A stretch of DNA of 64,000 nt from Mansonella perstans (Eukaryota; Nematoda; Chromadorea; Rhabditida; Onchocercidae), in NCBI GenBank assembly GCA_037074765.1, contig JBAMDO010000010.1, forward strand, positions 347,517 to 411,516. The letters run 5' to 3'. Position numbers and translations under genes: made by a program. Shown here in pieces: positions 47,732 through 60,930 of the stretch. Within the stretch, counting starts at the first letter, position 1, and the number at the start of each line of letters is the position of its first letter. The notes under the pieces are model-generated. The model did not search any database. It was not told the origin of the DNA and saw nothing but the letters and a program-made list of their open reading frames with translations.

Positions 47732-49913
47732 GTAGTATGTTCTGGAATAAATTTATATATAAGGCCGGTTAGAGGTCAGCTCAAAAACTGAGGGTAATTA
47801 AGAAGAACCAGAAAAGTAGTAATTTAGAGTTAGAAAAGAATGTATGTTTAAGCTTTATTGAAGATTTTAGGGCAGTAAAATTTACCAAAATTCATATTTC
47901 TATTCTTGTAGTGCTTTTGCGGATGCAATCTTATATAGGATTTGATTTGAAAAGAAAGTGGCGAAATATAATCAATCTTAGAATGTATCAGTGCTCTTTA
48001 ATGCTAACTCGTCCTTCATTCTCGTCAATCTCTCTTAATTTTTGCTAAAAGTTTATCTTCCTCTTCCTTTTTCCTTATCCTCATTTCATATTGTACCCCA
48101 TGATATCTTCTTCTCTGCCGTTTTATTTCAATTAATTCACCCTGACATCTTTTTTTTTTTTTAGTCCGTTGAGAAACGACTTTAATTATCGTATTTAAAA
48201 ATCTCTTTCATTTGTTTTTTCATATCATTTGTCCCTTAAAAGTTCAATCTCACTGTTATTGCCCTTTTATTTCATTTGGAAGTTTCTTTCTCTCCTTCTT
48301 TTTCCCTGTCTCTTTCTGTTTTTTTCCCCTTTTCCTCACAAACTTTTCCTATTTGGCTTCATGAAAAAAAAAAAAAAAAAAGTTGTAATTTATCAGATGA
48401 GAGCACTGTTAGTTTATGTCTCTGGCATTAACATAAATCCTACGCTTTACACTTTCAGCCATCATTCCATGTCCTAAATTCTTCATTTATAATTATTGAT
48501 GTTATAAGATAGTCAAAAAAAAATTATGATTTCAAATGATAATTGTAAGCAATAAATCACGATAATTACAATGCGATAATCAAAAAAGTTGAACTTTTAT
48601 GTAAGTGCTTTCCATACATCCATAAATTTGACGTTTTAGTTTAAAGAAATGAAATTTACGGATTTATCAAGATTTATCAAGCGCTTACGCTTGTATTTAT
48701 CCATAAACTGATGTTTCGTTTTCTACTACTAAAGCAAACTCAGAAATATGGTGCATTGTATTTTTACTATTAAAATTATGACTAAATTCTTATTTCTTTT
48801 ATGCTGACTTTCAATTATTATGTATGTGGCGAGATGAAGAGCGAATAAAATTTGTTTTTTTAGGCTGCAAAATAAAAAGATTATTGAGGACATATTTTTT
48901 TTTTCTATCATCTCTGCTACGTTTTAGCGAAGAACTAAAGTGATTTGTAGGATTTTCTTCAGATTATATCAAAATTTGATCCTTTGATTCTCTTCAATGA
49001 CGTATAACTCTTCTGTGTCTGTGATCACTTCTGCAGTTTACTTATATCAAGATCAAGCTTCAGAATATATAATGAAAGGAGTGTCTACAGTAGCGATGTG
49101 GAAAATTCATCCGGCTCGCAATTTTTTTTTAGGATCCGCTGGATCTCAAGCAAAATTATGAGTATCATTGACGTTAATGTTTAAACTTTATCCACCAAGT
49201 TAGTCAGAATGCGTAGATATGTTTGTTGCGGTCGTTACCTTCTTGCCTTTGGTAGCTGTAAAAAGGAGGCCTAGCAAAATGAATCGGACGAAGAGTTCTT
49301 AAGCTTCCAAGCAACCATATCAAGCTGTTGTTATCTGATTGTTTAATTTTAAAAATGTCAACATGATTTGCAAACAAATGAAGCCAAAAAGTCATCAAAA
49401 ACAAAATATTAGCTCAACTACATTCTGTCCACAAGAGAGATACGTCAAAATGTTTCATTTAAAGTAACAACGTGAAACTTTCACTAGAAACAATTTCAGT
49501 TCAATTTAATTACAATGAATTAATTATACAAAAATATTACGTGTTATTAAATAAATATCGCAGGGAAAGAAAGAGAGGAAAAATACAAAATATAAAGGTT
49601 AGATGCATTTGACAATACAAATTTCCCGTCACTGCCAAATTTATCCATCGTAATAAAAACGTAAATGCAAATTATCATGATAAAAATCAATCTATTCGTT
49701 TTTTTGGCAGATAGAAATTTTTTTATGGGTTATTCAAAATTAACGAACATAAAATTTTCCCAGTAATATTTTGTCAACTTTAAATCATTAATCTATTTTC
49801 ACTGGAAATAATTTCAGTCCAATTAAAGAAACTTAATTTAATTAAACTGAAATCAAAGTCAATGATTTAAAGCTGACGGTTACTTAGTTAGCAAGCATAT
49901 TTCATAGTGATGA

Positions 49914-50156
49914 TTATACCAGCAATAATAACAATAATAATAACAACAGTAATAACAACAATAACAACAACAATAACAATAACAAACCACAACAACAAAC
50001 CACAACAATAAACCACAACAATAAACCACAATAATAAACCACAACAATAAACCACAGCGATAAACGACAGCAACAAACGACAACAACAACAGGAACAGTA
50101 ATAACAATGACAACAATAACAACAGCAACAATAGGTAATAATAACAATAAAAAAAA
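49914..50156. repeat. AAC/AAT trinucleotide array with ACCACAACAATAA units
   Basis: About 240 bases of (AAT/AAC)n. In its centre (about 49985-50060) are six or more copies of a 12-base higher-order unit, AAACCACAACAAT. The Leu/Val-rich open frames read on the other strand are products of the repeat. Confidence 0.95.
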
Positions 50157-53100
50157 AATCAGTAATGAAGAGTGAAATGTAAAGAATAAACGATAACCAT
50201 TATCATACTTCTTATTTCAATACATAATTATAAATTGATCATTTCAATGATTTGTGATTTAACGACCATAATGGTTTGTATCATCGAAAGATCGTAGAGT
50301 GCTAATGTTAAGATTAAATGATAAATGTTTTTTGATAATTTTACTTTTTACTTTGGTTTTCATTCTTTCACTTTTTCTCGAAGACTAATCTTTGTTGTTT
50401 TAAGAAGTATTAAATGAAAATAATAAAAATGTTTTTGTAGAAAAATATAATTGCTGGAGTTTTCATTCCTTGCTTTTTTATGAAACCGCTAAGTGATAAT
50501 CAATTATAAAATGAAAAATGATTCTTTTTCATGCATTCCCCTTGCCATATCAATTTTTCTCTATTTTAAAATTTCTGATAAGCTAAAATAATTTAATTTT
50601 AATAAAGAATATGAAAATCGTGAATTTTTGAACTTTCAAATTTTAATTGTTGGAGATTGAATACGTATGATTAAGATTATAATTGGATTTATGCGATGAA
50701 AATTTTCATACATTAATTTATAATTATCAAAAATAAAATTGAAATTTTTTTGCTGAAACTTGAAAGATTCAAAAGTAATAAATCAAGCAAATGTTTAAAA
50801 TTATGTTTGGTTATTTTATTACATTCCTAATATTTCGTTTTTTAAAAAAAAACGAAGTATTTTAATGAACTTAGGTTTGTAATATTCCCTGTTTCTGTCT
50901 TGTTACTTCCATTCTAAACTTAATTCTCCTGATAGGAATTGAGTAGTAATGGTTCTGGCCATCTAATGATGATGTACTTCAGACATAAAAGAAACAGTTA
51001 GATTTGAGAAATTCCAAATTTTCATTCTTTTTTATGAAACGAAAATGAGACTGATAAATAAAAGTAATAATGAAAAGCGTCGTGAAATTATTTAAAATTA
51101 AAGATTTCCAAACAATTTAATATATTTATTTCATTGTTATGTTAAAAATGTTATGTTGAAGTATCAAATTTAACGCATTTGAATGAAAAAATAAGTGAAG
51201 ACAAATGTATGATTGGATTTAATTATTTTTTTGCTTATTGATTTATATAATCACAACTATTAGATAGTAATTAATTTTTTTCCTTCACTTCAATATTGAT
51301 TTTTTAAGAAACATGTCATGTAAAAATATCTAGATTCTTCCACTTTCAGCCATAGCATTGCATAATTTCGAAATTTTTTGTGAAAGTTTTTGTTATGAAT
51401 TTTAAATTCATCTACATATTTTGAAAATCAAAAGAATCCTTTAAAGCTTCTTTTTGTGAAGCATAAAGATTTTGAAGCGGTGAATTAGGTGTTTGATTTA
51501 TTCAAATATATTAAAATCAAAATAAATGACATAATTATATTTGGTCCAGTTTTCTTTTTGCGGAAAAATATACTCTGAATCAATTGACTGCAAAGTTTTT
51601 CCTCATTCAAAAAAAGATCATCACAAAATACGAGATTACGAAAAAACCAAATGAAAATAATTTTAACTATTAAAATTATCGAGAGATCGAAATTTAAAAA
51701 GCACTCAAAGTTCGCTATTTAAAGATTTAAAAATCGAAATTTTCAATTTAAATGTTAATGCTGAAATTAGAAAGTTTAGTTGAATTAGCAAATGAAAAGT
51801 AATCAATTAAAGAATATAATTTCCGTTGCGCAAATTCAACATCTAACATTGTCTATCAATTTGCAAGTAATTTAGTTGGTAGTAACTGATCCTTAAATCA
51901 ATTTTCGCTTAATTTTTAAAGCACGATTAAAAATTACATAATATCATTAGATTGATTTTATTTTTTAGTTTTCGCATACAATTTTTATTGTAATATTATT
52001 TTCAAATTTCTTTTTCACTTTTATTGATCAATTATTGAAAAAAAACTTCAGAGCTTATTAAATTTTCATGATATCCATACATTAAGGAAGAAAAGAAAAA
52101 ATTAAAAGTGAAATGAAATAAAAAAAAGAAAAAATGATGGAAAAAATAGTGTGAAAGAAAAATATTTATGCTAGTTACAAATACAAATTTCAACAATGAC
52201 TATTACAGAAAAAGGCGAAGTTTTTAACGAAGAAGAAGAAGGGAAATTCATTATAATATAGCGTTTTTAAAAAAAAGAAATTAAAAAATTCCAAATCATT
52301 AAGTTTTGAATTTTATAATGTGCATGCATGTGTATGTATTTGTGTATATCTATGCGTGTATTATTTCAAAAAGAAATTTCAAACTTCGAAATTTTCAATC
52401 ATTTCAACGAATTTTTACAAAATTTTTCGAAAGAAGTTTGAAGTATCAAAAAAAGAAAAAAAAAGAAGGCAATTTTTGTCGAAATAAACCCATTAAAGAT
52501 TATTTCATTTATCTCTTTCGTCTTCCCTTCTCTTTATCTCTCTTTGCTTTTTGTCTCTCGTTTTTCATTCTCTTATTTTTTTCTCTGCTATTTTCACCCT
52601 CTTTTATAAAAATAGTTGAACAATTTTTCCTTTAAATCAATCAAATCATTTATAACTTATTGTTGCATTGAAATATTATTTAAATTAATGGAAATTATTT
52701 TCATTTTAAACGTTTGAAAAATTAAATTCAAGATAAAAATTCCCAACTGTCTCTGTTTTTTTTTCTTGACTAATATCAATCTAATTTTAGCTATTAGGAA
52801 TTTTTTTTTTCATTTTTTGTTTTTTTCTAAGAAATTAATTGTTTTTTCGAAAGAGATTCCTTCCGCTTATCTTTTCGTTATCATTTCTTATCAACCCATT
52901 TATTTGCCGCATTAACTTGTGATTTTTTGTTGCAAAACAGAATAAAAAAGTGAAAATAAATAATCAAAAATAGAGTTTTCATTCTAGTTCATTTCCATTT
53001 TTAATTAATTCAAACGATTGATTTTTTTCATTTTTTAAAGAAATCCAATTTTTGTAATTTTTGTTTTCTTGGTACAAATTTGTTAGTTTATTTGCTCATT

Positions 53101-53680
53101 TGTTTCATCATCCTTTTTTTCAGTTTCTTCAATCAAAAATTTGATAAATTTGAATCAATTTAAAAAAATATAATAAATAACTTATAATGCAAATAAGATG
53201 CATATTGCATTTAACTAAAATAAGCATCCCTGACTCTTATAGTTGTTGGTAGTCAAACTAATTTATTTGACAGACTTTTGAAACTTTTTTCTTTCCTTAA
53301 TTTCTAAACTGTGAAAAATTTTAATAGAATAGAAATATTTCTAAAAGTAATATCCTCTTACTATATGACTTTAAAAGTTAATTTAATAGCCAAAATCTTG
53401 ATAGGGAATCATTTTTTCATTCTGAAGTTTTTGTCTTCATTACTTTTCAACCTTTGCTTGTTTTTTTCCCATTTTAATATTAACCTTAAAATTATTTGTT
53501 TGAAATAAAGTGTGAAATTAAAATCAAATATAATAATAATAATAGTACTAACAACAGTGGTAAATTTTGCTTTTAAATTATGCTCAAGTAGATTATGCAT
53601 TTTACTTATCAATAATTTTTTTTCAAAATTTGAATTTTTTTCTTAATTCTTAATTTGATACATTCTCGATCAGACTGCAG

Positions 53681-53723
53681 TGATCACTGGAGAGAGAATT
53701 GAGGGCGCAGTACGGATGAAAAA
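53681..53723 (+). other. isolated exon-like island
   Basis: Forty-three bases between an acceptor (GACTGCAG) and a GTAAGG donor, GC-richer than the surroundings, open only in the frame reading ITGERIEGAVRMKK. An ATG sits at 53716, so it may be a 5' exon carrying a start codon. Confidence 0.25.
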
Positions 53724-54164
53724 GTAAGGTTTTTTTATCGACCGGAAAATAATGCATAATAATGTTATTATTTAATGATTATGTTTTCTCACTTTTTTCT
53801 TCAACTTTTAATTTAATAATTTCAGCAATATTTCATTCATTTTCTCTTATAAAAAAAGACTGGTGAATTCTCAGGAAATATTCCTGTTATTTATTTTTCC
53901 ATCCTGATGTATATTTATTATAAAATGACAGAGGAAAGAAGAGAAGAAGTATGTGAAGATTAAATTGAAAAGCAATGTCAAAATGTCTCAACAATAGCAG
54001 AAAAAATTCACTTGATTTCGGCTATTATAAGATGCTGTTAATCCTGAAAAAAGTAAACTAGCTATGACTAAGGACAATTTTTGCTTGGTACAACTTCGAA
54101 TTATGCGATGCAATGGTCAGTCTAGTTTTCAGAAGGCATAGACTGGTTATGTCTTTCAATATTA

Positions 54165-54430
54165 ATAGTATCAATAGTTGCTGCTGTTGTTTTTGCTGTT
54201 GCAACAACAATAATAGTTGTACCTGTTATTGTTATTATTGCAGTAGCAGTATTAATTATTGTTACAATAGTATTTAGTGTTGCTGTTTATTGCTGTTGCT
54301 GTAATAGTAGTTGCTGTTTTTATTGTAGTTGTAAAAATAAGTGGCATTAGCTTTTGCAACAGTAGTAGCAGTTATTGTTGTTGTTGCTGCTATTGTAATT
54401 GTACTAATAACAGTGTTTATTGCAGACTGT
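54165..54430. repeat. TTG/TGC/TAG trinucleotide-rich tract
   Basis: About 260 bases of degenerate triplets (TTGCTGTTG, GTTATTGTTG, AGTAGTAGCAG). No unit is long enough to define a tandem array. Confidence 0.8.
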
Positions 54431-54837
54431 TATTGTTATATGAACTAAAAAAATAATAGGCTAAAAAAAGAATGAAAGAATGTTAGTAATAAATAAAATA
54501 TAAATAAATGTTTATACATGCTTAAACAACGATAACGAGGGTAAGGACAAGAAAAAAAGGAATACAATGATCAATGTGAATACTTTTCATTTTTTTTTAC
54601 GCTACATAAAAGGCACGACTTTGATATTAGTCTATTAAATTAAGGTTATTGCTTTATTTTTCATTTTATTCCTTCGCTCCTTTTTTCTTTTTTCCCATTT
54701 ATTTTTGAGAAAAAACTTTCTTCCTCATTTTTCCTCTTTTCATATCCATAAATTAACTTCCTTGTAATTTGCACATTGCTCTTACATGTATGTATTTTTA
54801 CTTTTGTCATTTTCATCTTTCTTACCTTTCTGATGAT

Positions 54838-55066
54838 TGATGGTGATGACTGCTAATGATGAATGATGATGATGAGCGATGATGATGATTGCTGATGATG
54901 AGTGGTGATGATGAGTGGTGATGATAATGATGAGTAGTGATGATTGAAGATGCTACAAGATAGTATTGACGATTGCGATGATGGCAATGATGATACAATG
55001 GGATACTGACAATAAGTAATACTGACGATAATGATGATGTTGTTAGATAATAGTAATGATAATGAT
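54838..55066. repeat. (GAT)n-rich tract
   Basis: Degenerate GATGATGAT and GATGATGAGTGGTGAT repeats over about 230 bases. Confidence 0.9.
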
Positions 55067-56785
55067 GAATGCAAAATTCAAAGATTCTTTCACAAAAAAA
55101 AAAGGGAAAGAAGAAAAAAAATTGAACAGAAGAGAAAGAGGAAATTTAAAAAAGCAAAAAATGAAATATATATTTTTTTCTTCCATTTCTTTTATTTTCA
55201 ATTACTTTTAATTGGATTTTTTTTCTGTTATTTCTGAACACTTTAATTACAAACCCTTGTTCTAAAAAAATTTGCAAATTGTAGTTTCATTTATTTATGC
55301 CAAAATATTGGTTGGAATTTCTTTTTTGTTTTTGCTTTTTGCAACGCAATAGTTATAATCAAAATATAATAAAAACTTAGAACACAATAAATATTTAAAC
55401 ATTTGGCGAAATTTGCTTGGTGAAATTCATCCTTAGTTTAAAATCGTAGCTAATTAATGTGTAAAAATTGATATACATTAGTAATTAATTATTTATTTAA
55501 CCAATTAATTGTTATCTATTAGTTCCTATGCTTTCTTCGTTTTCTTTTTTGCTCATACAGTATTTTGTTTCCCATTTACTATCATTTTTAAAATTAACTT
55601 AAAAATAATAATTATTATACATACATTGAAATATCTTGAAACTTTATTGAACCTGTTTTGTTGGAAATTCACTTTTTCGCCATACTTTGACAATGTTTTG
55701 TTATCTTACGGAAAATTTTACCAAAATAATAATAGTAACATTAATGATATTAACAACAATAATAACAAGACGCCAATTTCACATCCTTGTTCTTGATAAA
55801 TACTTTTTTTATTACGAAAAAGTTTCTTCCTTTTCTTCTTCTTTTTTATAATTTTCATTTTCTTTTTTTTAAAAAAAATTGTAATGCATACAATAATTTT
55901 AATAAAAGCTTTTCTTACTAAAAGTTTTTTTCATCTTTTTTTCCCTTTTCTATTCATTTCGTCTTCTCTTCTTTTTTATATCAAATGAAATAAAATTTCT
56001 CATTGGAATTGGATTCAAATTTGCTTACAAATTTGAAGTGCTCTTGTTATTTAATAGTTTCGGGAAGACTTTTTTTAAAATAATCTAACAACTGTCATTA
56101 GATATTTATCACTGTTATTATTACATGTTGTTTAAAAAAGATATGGAATATTTGTCTGGGAAGAATTTTTAACAATTTCTTTTTTATTTTAACAATTTCT
56201 TTTTGTTACGCATGTTGCTGAAAAAAATGATGCTGACAAAAAATTTGTAATTTATAAAATTTTTCAAAAATTCATTTAAATTTTTTCTCCTAAAAATTGC
56301 AAAACATTTTTGCGACGGAATAATCAAATTTGTTTTTTTTTGATAGAATTACCACAGTAAATTCAGATTGTATCGTTAGGACTTATTTTTGTTCAGTTAT
56401 CGAATAATTGCATTTAATTTTGAAAGTTATTATATTTATCAACAATCTAATTTGCGGGAAAAAAAAGCGCAAAATGTTGGAGAATAGCTGAATTGTCAAC
56501 ATTGGCGATTAAATAAAAATGACAAAAAAACACTGGAAAATGGAAAAAAGGGAAGAAATTTGGAAATAAGATCTAATATTAGAATTAAATCCAAATTTCC
56601 TTTTCAAAAATTCTTAGAAAAAAAGTTATTTAAATTGAAGTATTAATTGTTAAAGGAAATTTATGAAAATAATCAAATTAATGCGCATATTTGCATTTAA
56701 AATTAATATAAAATTTAATGATTGGTCGATTATGGTGTATTCATTTTATTCAAGGGCTGGTCATTAGCTGTTGGTTGAAACAAAA

Positions 56786-56872
56786 ATGAAATTTCGTTCT
56801 TTGGCACTTAGCTTTCGCGCTTTTCGCATTCATCATCCATCGGAACAGAGGCAACGATCAGTGAAACAGAAT
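56786..56872 (+). CDS. candidate first exon of a gene beyond the window
   Basis: An ATG followed by 29 open codons (MKFRSLALSFRAFRIHH, then PSEQRQRSVKQN) up to a consensus GTAAGT donor. Base composition is markedly GC-richer than the flanking kilobases. No downstream exon is found before the window ends, so a long first intron or an unrelated island are both possible. Confidence 0.3.
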
Positions 56873-58199
56873 GTAAGTTTTTTTTTGCTTTACTTCTTTT
56901 TATAAGTTTTCTTCCGCTTAAAATTTCATTGAAAGAAAAACTAAAATTAAGGATAAAAATATTTGATTATTACTTCAACAATGCTTTTCTCATTGTTACA
57001 TTGATGTAGTTAATGATAGCTGGTGATATGACTATCACTTGAAAAAAGTATTGTTGATTGTGAAACGCTCTTCGAATATTCTTTTAGCTGAATTTTCAAC
57101 AATTTTTTTTGTATTTTAAAAAATTGTAAGCTTCTGTCTGGTTGTAAATTCTCCTATATATTTTCGTTTTAATTATCTCACACTAAGAAGTTATTGCAGT
57201 TATTGCATATTTAATATTTCATGTGAGCATCATTTATAGTTGAAATTTTTCATTTTTATTTTTTAATTTAGTGCAAAAAATTTTTGATTTAGAATACATG
57301 ATTATAAAACAAAGCAAAAAAATAAAAAAAAAAAAAAAACTTTTTTAAATTTTTCTCAGGAAACACTATTGTGTTCTTGAACAATTGATAATAATAATAA
57401 TTCAAGTCTAATTCAGGTCAAAATTTAGACATTTTTAACTTACGCAGATATATTTCAATCATTTCTAATGTCAAATTAAATTTTATCAAAATTTGAAACT
57501 TATTACAAACTTTAAAATTGTTAATGTGTGATTAAATTAATGGGAGAGATAGAAGGGAGAGAAAGCCAGAAAACGGAAGTACCCTATCCTAGTTTATCTC
57601 ATATTTACGCTTAAATTTTGTTCCTTTCATCTCTCTTTTTTTTGTTGAAAACGATTTCAAAGATTAGCATTTTTGATTTCACCACTGCATATTTATTTAT
57701 TTCATCAGTACTTTCATTTTGTCGGAAACAAATTTTTTTAAGAAACATTATACAAATGTGATAAGTACAAGCGTTCTATTTATTCTGCATTTTGAGTTTT
57801 GTGGCTTTTTTCGGGGCTAAATAAAATTTTCCTTTTCACAAAACTATCGATGCAGTGACATTAACATTGACACATGTTGTAATTTTCAACATCTTTTTCT
57901 ACATAACTTTTTTTTTGAAAGACCAATCATCTTTGATGTTTGAGGAAAATTGTTAAATGAGCTTAACAACAGTAAATTGACAATTAAAAAAAAGTGATAC
58001 GATAACGATAAAAGGTGAATAGTATTTTTAATGACAATCAAAATTATTTATTTTCTTTTAAATATGAAGTATTCGTCGTCAATACTTACAAAAGTTTTTT
58101 AAATTTTATTTCTAAAAAATTTTTGAAATGAATGAAAAAAATTAGACATGAAATATACATGCTACTATCTTTATATCTAAGCGAATTTATATTTATTTC

Positions 58200-58370
58200 A
58201 AAACGTGTCTTCTACACGTATATTTATATTAAAGTAAAAGTGTATGCGCACGTATATTAGTGTTATTGTGTGAAAATATCTGGAAAAATACACGCGATAT
58301 ACACACACGCATATTAGTATAATTATACTATATATACACGCATATTAGTATTAATGCATACACGTATTTA
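58200..58370. repeat. ACACGCATATTAGTAT repeats and TA/CA simple sequence
   Basis: ACACGCATATTAGTAT occurs twice (about 58304-58319 and 58336-58351), with related CACGTATATTAG and ACACGTATTTA copies within an alternating pyrimidine-purine tract. Confidence 0.8.
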
Positions 58371-60884
58371 AACCTAATGTAGGAGTTTTTGTATTATTTA
58401 TTATGCAAGATTCTTAGTTTTCATAAAGTTCAAAAAAAACCGAAAGAATTTTGTAAAATAATTGTAAAGTGCAATGAAGCGAACGATTGTGACATTATTG
58501 TTTTTCCTTGCATCATGCCTTTCTTCTCCTTCAAATATTGTCACATCGTTGAATTTTTCTTCTTTTTTTTTGGTTTTTCGTCCTTTATTCTATTTATTTA
58601 TTTTTTACTTAAATCTTATTGTGTTTTGATATGTAGTTTGAAAATAAAAATTCTAAAATAGAAAAATTTCATCTATTTTTTCCATTTTCTTTCATTAAAA
58701 TTTCTTTAAAAATTTAAAAGCATTTAGATTTTTCCTTTTCATTATTTATTATCAACAAAAATTTTTAAATAATAAAAATTGTATGTTTGACTGTGAAAAA
58801 TTAAAAATTAAAAAAAAACTGATCACTTATTTATTTTTGGATTCATGTATATTTTGTACATGTATGCGTGTATGCTTGCGTATGAGAGTATATACATACA
58901 CTTACACAATCATGTATAACATATAACATTCATATACATATAAAATTTCAGATGCATCCTTTGACCTTTTATTTTATGTTTTCTATGACAGTTATTGATT
59001 GCATAATGCTGTGATCAATTCACATTACTCTATGGCTATTAATTACCTCTGACCACTTACGATATTAGATTTCCAAAATATTTTATTTACACCAAATTCG
59101 AATTGCTTGAAAAAGTTAATTTAAATGGAATTTCCACTTCTCAGTATATGTCTTCGGTATCCTACTAGGCGACATCCAATCTTTATCTTGATGATTTCTT
59201 GGCTTCATAATTGTGTTTGCCGAAATTTTCTTACTATGAAAAGATTAAAAATTTTCCTCCTAATTCTATGAATTTTTCTTCGGGAATATGCAAATCATTA
59301 GTTTAAATAAAAAATTGTTCTAAAAAAGTAAAAGATTGCTAAAATGATTTGGGACAAAATGAAATTGATAATTAGAAAAACGATTCTGGAATTAATTTAT
59401 TGCAAGTAAAATATTACGAGCAATTAATTAGCAATAATTTTCCTACAATTCCTAATTTTATTAGTTGAAGACTTATTAATAAAACAATCGTGAAATAATG
59501 TTTCACCATTTAACTAGAAATTAGTCATTATTAATTGCGTTTTTTTTGCTTTTTTTATTAATTACACGTATTAATTGCTTTTCTTTTCAAATTAAATATC
59601 TTTACTAAGTTAAATCACAATAGTCATGCAATTCAAATCTGTTACAATTTATAAGCTAAAATATTGAGACAAAGATTGAAAACAATAACTGGTGGGCAAA
59701 ACTGAAAAATGCATGAAACGATGAACATAAGAAATTGTTGGTCAATTGAAAAAAATGGTGAATTGAAAAAATTACTAAGATTTGATCTGAAAACAATAAC
59801 TTGCATCAAAATTTTTTTTAATGTTCGGATGAAATATTTGGATGAAAGATGTATTAAAGGTTTGGATGAAACAAATAAAACTGAATTAAAATTAAAAGGA
59901 GTAAAAGTCGCTTAAAATACAGTTTAGCTGTTTTTTCCAATCTTCTGACGTTGAAGTGTAAAAAAATTTTAATTTTAAAATTAAATTAAGCAAAAATAAA
60001 TTGAATTAAAATTCCTAAATTATCCTTCATATTTTCGTTTTTTTATTCCCATTTCTTGTCCTATTAAAAAAATGAACAATTAATTATAAGTAAAAATTCA
60101 TTGTTGCTGAAATTTAAAAGATCAGTATTAAAACCACTTCAAAAATTGAAAACAGGTTATGATTGGGATTTATTTGATAGGACCGGTCTTTTCCTTCAGT
60201 TATGCGACATTTATAAATGTATCCATCTATTTGCGTATGTGTATGCCTGTCTGTCCGCCTATTTACGTCCGTCTGGGTCTGTGCAGATCTGCATACCTGT
60301 TGCATTCCGATCTTTGCGCACATCATGAATACAATCAACATTTCAAATTGTTTTTTAAATCCTTTTTTCATTTTATATCTCGAAAATTTTCTCCTTGACT
60401 TTATTATTAATTTAAAAGTTTTGTCACTTTCCTGTTTATTTCTTTAGAAAATAAAAGAAGCAAAAAAACCAAAAATTACTCGAAATTTCATTTTTTAATT
60501 TTTATCTTTTTTGTTATTTTGGCAGCGCAATTTTTGCATTTCTTTACAAAATCATTTCATTTTTTTCGCTGATTAATCAAAAAGTATTTTTTTTTTGCAA
60601 TTTGCTGATGAAATGTTTGAAATATTTTGGAGAATTTTTAGAAAAGAATTATAGGAAGCAACGAATAATTCATCAAATTCAGTTATTCATCAAATTGCAA
60701 AATTTTCATTGTTATAATTTTTCTCCTTTTGCCGTCATTTTTAAAGAGAAATTCAATTTTACGTTATCCCAAAGATATAGTTTGTTGCTGTGATTTGTTT
60801 CTCTTTTAATCTCTCTCTCTCTTGAATGGAGATGAAGAAATGTAATCGGAATGGAATGAAGAGCGGAAATGACCTGAAAAAGAG

Positions 60885-60930
60885 TTTACAGTTGTTGCTG
60901 ATTTCTGCTTTACAGTTGTTGCTGATTTCT
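60885..60930. repeat. 24-base tandem duplication
   Basis: TTTACAGTTGTTGCTGATTT plus CTGC is repeated directly at 60885-60908 and 60909-60930. Confidence 0.95.

Noticed and set aside
49880..50147. Leu/Val-rich minus-strand open frames
   Set aside because: They are translations of a triplet repeat and not proteins.
55509..55796. 95-residue plus-strand open frame with hydrophobic start
   Set aside because: AT-rich Phe/Ile/Asn composition typical of random frames in this region.
60101..60447. Overlapping open frames with Cys/Val-rich segments on both strands
   Set aside because: They come from a short GT/TG-rich pyrimidine-purine tract. Several frames are open at once and none has splice structure.
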